5,754 nt of DNA, from the NCBI GenBank assembly GCA_030156305.1, contig JASGMZ010000191.1, forward strand, positions 1-5,754, given 5' to 3'. The number at the start of each line of letters is the position of its first letter. Positions within the stretch are counted from its first letter, which is position 1. The translations under genes were made by a program, and so were the position numbers. Source of the DNA: Bacteroidales bacterium. GTDB lineage: Bacteria; Bacteroidota; Bacteroidia; Bacteroidales; UBA12077. The notes beneath the pieces were generated by a model. That model was not told where the DNA came from and did no database searches. It saw only the letters and a list, made by a program, of their open reading frames with translations. Shown here one piece after another: positions 1 through 5,754 of the stretch.

Positions 1-808
1 TATTTTGATTAAGATAAAAATATTGTAAACTCTCCGGAAGGTATATTTGTTTATTTTGAGCCAAAAGATATTTAACCCTTTTAAAAATCATCAATAACAG
101 TTGTTCGGCAGCAACAACCGTTTTATGTAAATAAACTTGCCAGTACATCAACCATCGGGCAATTAAAAATTTTTCTATAGAATAAATCCCTTTTGCTTCA
201 ACAACCAGTTCATCATTCACTACATTCAACATTTTTATAATCCTATCAGAACCAATAACACCTTCGGAAACACCGGTATAAAAACTATCCCGCCTTAAAT
301 AATCAAGTCGGTCAACGTCAAGCTGGCTCGATACCAACTGATGTAAAAATTTTTTATGGTACTTATTCTGAAATATTTTTATGGCTAAAGCTAATTCACC
401 CCCAAAAATTTTATTTAATTCATCCATATATAAAAGCGACAAATCTTCGTGCCCATATTCGGGGATAATTATTTTCTCAAGCGTATGCGAAAAGGGCCCA
501 TGCCCAATATCGTGCAAAAGAATAGCGAGTGTAACCGCTATTTCTTCATCTTTGGTTATACTGTGTCCTTTTGATTTAATAATATCAATAGCTGATTCTA
601 ATAAATGAACGGCTCCTAATGTATGCTGAAACCGTGTATGAACTGCACCCGGATAAACAAGATCTGTTAGCCCTAATTGTTTTATTCTTCGTAAACGCTG
701 AAAGTAGGGATGCTCAATGATATCAAATACAATCCCCGATGGAATATTTATAAAACCATAAACCGGGTCGTTTAATATCTTACGTTTATTGATTTGGTTA
801 TTTGTCAC
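1..808 (-). CDS. HD-domain phosphohydrolase (dNTPase-like), C-terminus cut by window edge
   Basis: Read on the minus strand, a frame opens at a GTG (808-806) and stays open to the left edge, giving 269 codons. The protein begins MTNNQINKRKILNDPVYGF. It carries the HD-superfamily metal-binding signature: H62 in RFQHTLG, H99-D100 in LLHDIGHGPFSH, and D166 in SQLDVDRLDYLRRDS. The last block resembles the DVDKWDY block of SAMHD1 and related dNTP triphosphohydrolases. Family members hydrolyse phosphate esters or (d)NTPs in the cytoplasm; the substrate here cannot be told from sequence. GTG is chosen because an in-frame TAA lies two codons upstream, no ATG occurs near the N-terminus, and the IINDPVFGF-like opening expected of the family falls just inside. 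From memory, relatives are about 400 residues, so roughly a third is missing. It is divergent from rimP and probably not functionally linked to it. In some Bacteroidetes this gene precedes lpxD, but that part is outside the window. Family assignment is strong; function is open. Confidence 0.92.
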   Translation of the reverse strand, partial: MTNNQINKRKILNDPVYGFINIPSGIVFDIIEHPYFQRLRRIKQLGLTDLVYPGAVHTRFQHTLGAVHLLESAIDIIKSKGHSITKDEEIAVTLAILLHDIGHGPFSHTLEKIIIPEYGHEDLSLLYMDELNKIFGGELALAIKIFQNKYHKKFLHQLVSSQLDVDRLDYLRRDSFYTGVSEGVIGSDRIIKMLNVVNDELVVEAKGIYSIEKFLIARWLMYWQVYLHKTVVAAEQLLLMIFKRVKYLLAQNKQIYLPESLQYFYLNQN

Positions 809-824
809 AGGTTAATTTTAATAA

Positions 825-832
825 CAAAAATA
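825..832 (-). promoter_or_regulatory. candidate Bacteroidetes -7 element for the HD phosphohydrolase gene
   Basis: On the minus strand this reads TATTTTTG, an exact match to the Bacteroidetes -7 pattern TAnnTTTG. It lies 16 bases before the GTG start, which would give a leader of only about ten nucleotides. A TTG lies 22 bp upstream rather than the usual ~19, so the -33 element is weak. In such AT-rich DNA a chance match is possible. Confidence 0.35.
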
Positions 833-958
833 AACGATTTTCAACCAAAAACATCAATATTTGGCCGTTTTAATTTTGGTAGTTTACTTTTTCATTTTCA
901 TATTTATTAAAAGAAACCGGTTGCGGAATTTAAATCAACTAATTTTCAGGTTAATAAT

Positions 959-989
959 TTTGAGAATTACAAGAATATTTATAATTTTG
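959..989 (+). promoter_or_regulatory. candidate Bacteroidetes-type promoter for rimP-nusA-infB
   Basis: TTTG at 959-962 and TAATTTTG at 982-989 are separated by exactly 19 bp. This matches the Bacteroidetes primary-sigma promoter (-33 TTTG and -7 TAnnTTTG), not the E. coli -35/-10 type. Transcription would start near 995, leaving a leader of about 60 nt before the rimP ATG that contains the hairpin at 1021-1037. Both boxes and the spacing fit, and the position in a divergent intergenic region ahead of a three-gene operon is right. No transcript data are available. Confidence 0.65.
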
Positions 990-1020
990 CGCCTGAAAGT
1001 ATTTACTTTAAGATTGAATA

Positions 1021-1037
1021 AGGGGACGTAGTCCCCT
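1021..1037 (+). promoter_or_regulatory. GC-rich leader hairpin upstream of rimP (possible attenuator)
   Basis: A perfect 7-bp inverted repeat, AGGGGAC / GTCCCCT, encloses a 3-nt GTA loop. Five of the seven pairs are G-C, in a leader that is otherwise very AT-rich. It is followed by ATTTTGTT, a short T-rich run, so it resembles a weak intrinsic terminator. It sits about 25 nt after the predicted transcription start and ends 21 nt before the rimP ATG. It could act as an attenuator, an mRNA-stabilising 5' stem or a translation-control element. Because the operon encodes NusA, a terminator-like leader would suit feedback control, as known for the E. coli operon; that link is inference. Confidence 0.6.
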
Positions 1038-1058
1038 ATTTTGTTATCAATATTATAA

Positions 1059-1526
1059 ATGATTAACAAAAAGCAAATAGAAACTATTATTGACGGCATT
1101 GTTAAAGAAAAAAATGCCTATGTTGTTGATTTAATGGTAAACTCATCAAATAAAATTATTTTGGAACTGGATAGTTTCGATGGATTTACTATTGATGACT
1201 GTGTTGATGTTAGCCGGATCATTGAGCAAAATATTGATCGGGATAAAGAAGATTTTGCTTTAGAAGTTTCAACTCCGGGACTATCGAGCCCCTTTAAGGT
1301 TTGGCAGCAATATAAAAAAAATGTTGGACAAGAAATTGAAACCATTTTAAAAGAAGGCAATAAAATTAAAGGTAATTTAATAGATGTTGATGATGAGGGC
1401 ATTGTGATTGAAGAAACAAAGAAAGTAAAAGTTGAAGGCAAAAAGAAAAAACAAACAATTGTTGAAAAACATCAATTATCTTTTGAAAATATTAAATCAA
1501 CAAAAATTGTAATAAAATTTAAATAA
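1059..1526 (+). CDS. rimP: ribosome maturation factor RimP
   Basis: This 155-residue protein has the normal RimP length and the family signature: DDCVDVSR (46-53) followed by LEVSTPGL (68-75). RimP binds the free 30S subunit in the cytoplasm and assists late maturation, including incorporation of S12. The N-terminal alpha/beta domain covers about residues 1-80. The C-terminal SH3-like barrel covers about 85-155 and carries a very basic loop, KKVKVEGKKKKQ, at 121-132. The ATG start puts the helix INKKQIETIIDGIVKEKN at the N-terminus, as expected. No Shine-Dalgarno sequence precedes it; the upstream bases are almost all A/T, as is common in Bacteroidetes. The gene ends in tandem TAA TAA stops, and nusA starts 22 bp after the first stop, so the two are almost certainly cotranscribed. 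It is probably driven by the promoter at 959-989, through the leader hairpin. Confidence 0.97.
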   Translation: MINKKQIETIIDGIVKEKNAYVVDLMVNSSNKIILELDSFDGFTIDDCVDVSRIIEQNIDRDKEDFALEVSTPGLSSPFKVWQQYKKNVGQEIETILKEGNKIKGNLIDVDDEGIVIEETKKVKVEGKKKKQTIVEKHQLSFENIKSTKIVIKFK

Positions 1527-1548
1527 TAAGCAAAATACATTAAATACA

Positions 1549-2787
1549 ATGGAAAATTTAAATTTGATCGACACTTTTTCGGAATTTAAAGAATTAAAGA
1601 ATATCGATCGAGTAACCATGATGACTGTTCTGGAGGATGTATTCCGCAATTTGCTGCAAAAAAAATTCGGAACAGATGAAAACTTCGATATCATTATAAA
1701 TATCGATAAAGGAGATTTTGAAATCTGGCGCAACCGTGAGGTAGTAGAAGATGGAGAGCTTGAAGACGAAAACCTTCAAATTCCCTTATCGGAAGCTAAA
1801 AAAATTGACGAAGACTACGAGGTTGGAGAAGAAGTTACCGATGAAGTAAAATTGCTGGATTTTGGAAGAAGAGCTATTTTAGCATTACGCCAAAACCTTA
1901 CCAACAGGATTTTAGATCTGGAAAAAAACAATATTTTCAACAAGTATAAAGATAAAATTGGAGACATTGTTACCGGTGAAGTTTACCAGGTTTGGAAAAA
2001 AGAAATTTTAATTCTTGATGACGAAGGAAATGAACTAATCCTGCCAAAAACAGAACAAATCCCTTCAGATTTTTTCAGAAAAGGAGATACGATCCGTGCA
2101 GTTGTAGTTCGTGTTGAGATGAGAAATAATAATCCGCTGATTGTATTATCGCGCACATCGCCCGTATTTTTGGAACGGTTATTCGAACTTGAAGTACCGG
2201 AAATTTTTGACGGATTGATTACCATTAAAAAAATTGTCCGCATTCCTGGCGAAAGAGCTAAGGTAGCTGTAGAATCGTATGATGAACGAATTGACCCGGT
2301 AGGAGCTTGTGTTGGAATGAAAGGCTCAAGAATTCACGGAATTGTTCGCGAGTTAAGAAATGAAAATATTGATGTAATTAATTTTACAAACAACATACAA
2401 CTCTTCATTCAGAGATCTTTGAGCCCGGCAAAAATTATTTCGATAAAAATAAATGAAGAAGATAAAAGAGCCGATGTTTACCTTGAACCTGAGGAAGTTT
2501 CATTAGCTATTGGTAAAGGCGGATTAAACATTAAATTAGCCAGTCAGCTAACCGGATATGAAATTGATGTGTATCGTGAAGCCGAAGAAGAAGATGAGGA
2601 AGATGTGAGCATTGATGAATTTGCTGATGAGATAGAAGATTGGATTTTAGATGCCTTAAAAGCCATTGGCTGCGACACAGCAAAAAGCGTACTTGAATTA
2701 ACCAGAGATGACTTAATTAAAAGAACCGACCTGGAAGAAGAAACAATTGATGAAATCATTCAAATTTTTAAAGCAGAATTTGAATAA
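1549..2787 (+). CDS. nusA: transcription termination/antitermination factor NusA
   Basis: A 412-residue NusA. It binds RNA polymerase and nascent RNA, and modulates pausing, intrinsic termination and antitermination. Domains in order: RNAP-binding N-terminal domain (about 1-125, with MMTVLEDVFRNLLQKKFG near 24-41); S1 domain (about 137-201, starting GDIVTGEVYQVWKKEIL); KH1 with the GMKG loop at 256-259 in the hallmark DPVGACVGMKGSRI; KH2 with GKGG at 322-325 in SLAIGKGGLNIKLAS. An acidic stretch (345-364, rich in E and D) leads to one short helical helix-hairpin-helix-like segment (about 362-412). E. coli NusA (495 residues) has two C-terminal acidic repeats, whereas only one comparable unit is visible here. 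The gene follows rimP by 22 bp and precedes infB by 70 bp. No Shine-Dalgarno sequence is visible. The ATG is the first start after the rimP stops and gives a normal N-terminus. Confidence 0.98.
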   Translation: MENLNLIDTFSEFKELKNIDRVTMMTVLEDVFRNLLQKKFGTDENFDIIINIDKGDFEIWRNREVVEDGELEDENLQIPLSEAKKIDEDYEVGEEVTDEVKLLDFGRRAILALRQNLTNRILDLEKNNIFNKYKDKIGDIVTGEVYQVWKKEILILDDEGNELILPKTEQIPSDFFRKGDTIRAVVVRVEMRNNNPLIVLSRTSPVFLERLFELEVPEIFDGLITIKKIVRIPGERAKVAVESYDERIDPVGACVGMKGSRIHGIVRELRNENIDVINFTNNIQLFIQRSLSPAKIISIKINEEDKRADVYLEPEEVSLAIGKGGLNIKLASQLTGYEIDVYREAEEEDEEDVSIDEFADEIEDWILDALKAIGCDTAKSVLELTRDDLIKRTDLEEETIDEIIQIFKAEFE

Positions 2788-2790
2788 TTT

Positions 2791-2834
2791 AAATCTTTAA
2801 TTATAAATTAGCAAATCTTTAAATTATAGATATT
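2791..2834 (+). repeat. imperfect 22-bp tandem direct repeat in the nusA-infB spacer
   Basis: Two adjacent 22-bp units fill most of the 70-bp spacer. Each begins AAATCTTTAA (2791-2800 and 2813-2822). Each then carries TTATA, with one extra A in the second copy, before the units diverge. The whole spacer is nearly pure A/T, so the match may partly reflect composition. No role can be assigned: it could be a relic of local slippage or part of the infB 5' region. Confidence 0.5.
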
Positions 2835-2857
2835 TAAAATATAGGTTTTAAAATTTT

Positions 2858-5740
2858 ATGGGAACAGGAAAAGCAACAAGACTTAGTAAGGTGGCTAGAG
2901 AATTTAATGTGGGTATCTCTACAATAGTAGAATTCCTGCATAAAAAGGGGTTTAATATCGATTCAAATCCTAATACAAAAGTGCCACCAGAGCTTTATGA
3001 TATTCTTGTAAAAGAATACAGCTCCGACATTAATGCCAAAAAAGAGTCGGAAAAACTAAGTCTGAATCAACTTCGAAGTAAAAAAGAAGCTGTTTCAATT
3101 AATGATATTGATGAAGAAAAACAAGATCAGGAGGAAGAAACTGAAGAAGAAGATTCATTTACTTCAGACGAAGAAATTTTAATAAAAGATGTAAGCAGCA
3201 CCCAAAAGCCTGTTACTCCTAAAGAAGAAAAATCAACTTCTGATAGCAAGCCACAAAAAAAAGAAGAAACAAAGGTAGAAAGCAAAGAAAAAGAAGAACC
3301 TAAAACAGAAGAAACAAAAAAAGAAGAAAAATCTTCTGGAGAAGAAAAGAAGGAACAAAAAGAGTCGGTAAAAGTTATAGGCAAAATCGATCTTGATTCC
3401 TTAAATCAAAAAACACGCCCTGACAAGAAACCAAAAAAACAAAAAGAATCAGAACGTAAACAAACAGAACAAAAAACAACAGAAAAGAAAGAAACTGAAA
3501 CACAAAAACCTGAGGTAACAACAAAAAAAGATCAACCAGCAGAAGAGAAAAAAACTTCTGGTGAGCAGGAATCACAATTATACAAATCCAAAATTGAAAA
3601 ACTTTCCGGCCCTAGAGTTGTTGGAAAAATAAATTTACCTACCCCCGAAGAGAAGAAAAAGAAACCGGTAGCTTCATCAAACGATCAAAAGAGCAAAAAG
3701 AAAAAACGAAAACGTATTCATAAAGAAAAAGTTGATTTTAATGATAAAAAAGATAACAAGGGAGCTCAAGATAGGAAAAAAGATAATAAAGAGTATTTAA
3801 AATCGAGAAAGAAAAAGAAGAAACAATTGCACCCTGAGGTAAGCGAAGAAGATGTTCAAAAACAAATTAAAGAAACACTGGCTCGCCTAACATCTAAAGG
3901 GAAATCAAAAGGTTCAAAACACCGACGAGAAAAACGTGATACTATAAGTCAAAAACAGCAGGAAGAACTCAAAAAACAAGAAGAAAATAAGAAAGTACTG
4001 AAAGTTACCGAATTTGTTTCTGTGAATGAATTGGCAAATATGATGAATGTTTCGCCAACAGAAGTGATATCGGTTTGTATGAATCTTGGCTTAATGGTAT
4101 CGATAAATCAACGTCTTGATGCCGAAACGATGGCGCTTGTTGCCGATGAATTTAACTATACGGTTGAATTTATAAGTGTTGAGGTTCAGGAAGCGATCAA
4201 TGAAGAAAAAGACAAGGAAGAAGATCTTGTACCAAGGCCTCCAATTGTAACAGTAATGGGACACGTCGATCATGGAAAAACCTCCTTACTCGACTATATT
4301 CGAAAAACAAATGTTATTGCCGGCGAGTCTGGTGGTATTACACAGCATATTGGCGCTTACTGTGTTGAAGTAGATGAAGGAAAAACAATTACTTTCCTGG
4401 ATACTCCGGGACACGAAGCATTTACTGCTATGCGTGCACGTGGAGCTCAGATTACCGATGTGGCTATTATTGTAGTAGCTGCAGACGACAATGTAATGCC
4501 TCAAACGGTAGAAGCAATAAACCATGCCAGCGCAGCAGGAGTTCCTATTATTTTTGCTATTAATAAGATTGATAAACCAGGCGCTAATCCTGAAAAAATT
4601 AAGGAAGAATTGGCCAACATGAATTATCTTGTAGAAGATTGGGGAGGTAAATATCAATCGCAAGATATTTCTGCCAAACAAGGATTAAATATTGATTCAC
4701 TACTCGAAAAAGTATTGCTTGAGGCCGAAATGCTTGATCTAAAAGCCAATCCTAATAAAAATGCAATTGGCACCGTTATCGAATCCGAACTGGACAAAGG
4801 GCGTGGATATATTTCAACTATTTTAGTTGAAGCTGGAACATTGCATATTGGAGATGTTATATTAGCGGGTAGTTACTTTGGCCATGCAAAAGCTATGTAT
4901 AACGAAAGGGGAAAACGCATTGAAGAAGCTGGCCCAGCAACTCCTGTGCAAATACTTGGCCTTAACGGAGCTCCTCAGGCAGGCGACAAATTCCATGTAA
5001 TGGAAAGCGATAAAGAAGCACGTGAAATTGCCAATAAACGCGAACAATTACAGCGAGAACAAAGCTTACGTACACAAAAACATATTACACTCGACGAAAT
5101 TGGCCGACGAATTGCTATTGGAAACTTCCAGGAAATTAACATTGTCGTTAAAGGGGATGTGGATGGTTCTATCGAAGCATTATCCGATTCATTAATCAAA
5201 CTAAGCACCGAAGAAATTCAGGTTAATATTATTCACAAGGGTGTTGGCCAAATTTCCGAAACCGATGTGATGTTAGCTGTTGCTTCGAATGCTATTATTG
5301 TGGGTTTCCAGGTAAGGCCTTCGATGAATGCTCGTAAGCTGGCCGAAAAAGAAGAAATTGACATTCGACTTTATTCGGTAATTTACGACGCTATCAATGA
5401 AGTAAGAGATGCCATGGAAGGTATGTTATCACCTGAAATTAAAGAAGAAATTGTAGGTACAGCCGAAGTTCGTGACACATTTAGAATTAAGAAAGTAGGT
5501 ACAATTGCCGGATGTATGGTTAAAGACGGAAAACTTACCAGAAATACTAAAGTACGCGTAATTAGGGATGGTATTGTAATTTATACCGGAGATCTCGGTT
5601 CCCTTAAACGTTTTAAAGATGATGTGAAAGAAGTTGTTTCTGGTTATGAATGCGGACTGAACGTTGAAAACTTTAATGATATTAAAGTCGGTGACGTAAT
5701 TGAAGGATTCCAGGAAGTTGAAGTGAAAAAAACATTATAA
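2858..5740 (+). CDS. infB: translation initiation factor IF-2
   Basis: A 960-residue IF2, the GTPase that brings fMet-tRNA to the 30S subunit and promotes 50S joining. Residues 1-55 (TRLSKVAREFNVGISTIVEFLHKKGF) form an IF2 N-terminal domain. Residues about 61-375 form a Lys/Glu-rich, probably disordered linker with short islands (VIGKIDLDSLNQKTRP at 173-188, GPRVVGKINLP at 251-261, and a basic stretch at 325-364). A second IF2_N-like fold spans about 380-435. The G domain (about 460-625) has every motif: G1 GHVDHGKT 468-475, G2 GGITQHIGA 492-500, G3 DTPGHEAF 515-522, G4 NKID 569-572, G5 SAK 605-607. Domain II follows (about 635-720), then the IF2-specific domain (about 745-850), and a C-terminal beta-barrel (about 865-955) that binds the fMet-tRNA end. 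It is longer than E. coli IF2 (890), mainly through the linker. The start has no Shine-Dalgarno sequence but gives a correct IF2_N opening. The gene ends in tandem TAA TAA. It appears intact and active. Confidence 0.98.
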   Translation: MGTGKATRLSKVAREFNVGISTIVEFLHKKGFNIDSNPNTKVPPELYDILVKEYSSDINAKKESEKLSLNQLRSKKEAVSINDIDEEKQDQEEETEEEDSFTSDEEILIKDVSSTQKPVTPKEEKSTSDSKPQKKEETKVESKEKEEPKTEETKKEEKSSGEEKKEQKESVKVIGKIDLDSLNQKTRPDKKPKKQKESERKQTEQKTTEKKETETQKPEVTTKKDQPAEEKKTSGEQESQLYKSKIEKLSGPRVVGKINLPTPEEKKKKPVASSNDQKSKKKKRKRIHKEKVDFNDKKDNKGAQDRKKDNKEYLKSRKKKKKQLHPEVSEEDVQKQIKETLARLTSKGKSKGSKHRREKRDTISQKQQEELKKQEENKKVLKVTEFVSVNELANMMNVSPTEVISVCMNLGLMVSINQRLDAETMALVADEFNYTVEFISVEVQEAINEEKDKEEDLVPRPPIVTVMGHVDHGKTSLLDYIRKTNVIAGESGGITQHIGAYCVEVDEGKTITFLDTPGHEAFTAMRARGAQITDVAIIVVAADDNVMPQTVEAINHASAAGVPIIFAINKIDKPGANPEKIKEELANMNYLVEDWGGKYQSQDISAKQGLNIDSLLEKVLLEAEMLDLKANPNKNAIGTVIESELDKGRGYISTILVEAGTLHIGDVILAGSYFGHAKAMYNERGKRIEEAGPATPVQILGLNGAPQAGDKFHVMESDKEAREIANKREQLQREQSLRTQKHITLDEIGRRIAIGNFQEINIVVKGDVDGSIEALSDSLIKLSTEEIQVNIIHKGVGQISETDVMLAVASNAIIVGFQVRPSMNARKLAEKEEIDIRLYSVIYDAINEVRDAMEGMLSPEIKEEIVGTAEVRDTFRIKKVGTIAGCMVKDGKLTRNTKVRVIRDGIVIYTGDLGSLKRFKDDVKEVVSGYECGLNVENFNDIKVGDVIEGFQEVEVKKTL

Positions 5741-5754
5741 TAACTCCTATTATA

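Noticed and set aside
381..608. 75-codon open frame on the + strand
   Set aside because: It lies wholly antisense to the HD phosphohydrolase, which has clear catalytic motifs; the + frame has no recognisable domain and low-complexity S/I/K composition.
915..922. Short palindrome AACCGGTT in the divergent intergenic region
   Set aside because: An isolated 8-bp palindrome with no second copy and no link to either promoter candidate; too short to call an operator.
1118..1441. 107-codon minus-strand open frame opposite rimP
   Set aside because: It is fully antisense to a gene with the RimP signature; its Ser/Leu/Ile-rich sequence is typical of a shadow frame.
2838..2850. TAGGTTTT as a possible internal -7 element for infB
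   Set aside because: It misses the final G of TAnnTTTG, has no TTTG about 19 bp upstream, and would leave almost no leader before the ATG.
3127..3575. Two minus-strand open frames rich in S, F, L and V opposite the IF2 linker
   Set aside because: They are the complement of AAA/GAA-rich lysine-glutamate codons, which read as TTT/TTC; they are composition artefacts, not membrane proteins.
4286..4681. 131-codon minus-strand open frame
   Set aside because: It is antisense to the conserved IF2 G domain, with no domain or start context of its own.
5741..5754. Possible terminator after infB
   Set aside because: Only 14 bases remain, with no inverted repeat; the operon may continue beyond the window.

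Overview
The window is an AT-rich chromosomal segment holding the conserved translation/transcription operon rimP-nusA-infB on the + strand, with a divergently transcribed HD-domain phosphohydrolase on the - strand at the left edge. Several things point to the Bacteroidota. The rimP promoter candidate fits the Bacteroidetes -33/-7 pattern (TTTG, 19 bp, TAnnTTTG). None of the four genes has a clear Shine-Dalgarno sequence. IF2 has the very long Lys/Glu-rich linker with the 'VGKI(D/N)L' islands I associate with this phylum, and NusA is short with a reduced C-terminus. A Bacteroidales-like or related marine/anaerobic lineage is plausible, but the sequence does not fix the order or genus.

Layout: 1-808 (-) is the N-terminal 269 codons of an HD-superfamily phosphohydrolase that starts with GTG and runs off the left edge. 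809-1058 is a 250-bp divergent intergenic region with a candidate promoter for each direction and a compact GC-rich hairpin just ahead of rimP. 1059-1526 is rimP, 1549-2787 is nusA and 2858-5740 is infB, all complete. The final 14 bases hold nothing recognisable.

RimP matures the 30S subunit, NusA modulates RNA polymerase pausing, termination and antitermination, and IF2 delivers initiator tRNA to the 30S subunit. Their linkage is ancient and also occurs in the E. coli metY-rimP-nusA-infB operon. The short rimP-nusA spacer (22 bp) and moderate nusA-infB spacer (70 bp) suit one transcript driven from the promoter near 959-989. The leader hairpin at 1021-1037 is a possible control point.

This is mostly an ordinary housekeeping region, and I see no evidence of a novel defence, mobile or biosynthetic system. 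The points most worth a second look are the leader hairpin, the short conserved-looking islands inside the disordered IF2 linker, and an imperfect 22-bp direct repeat between nusA and infB.
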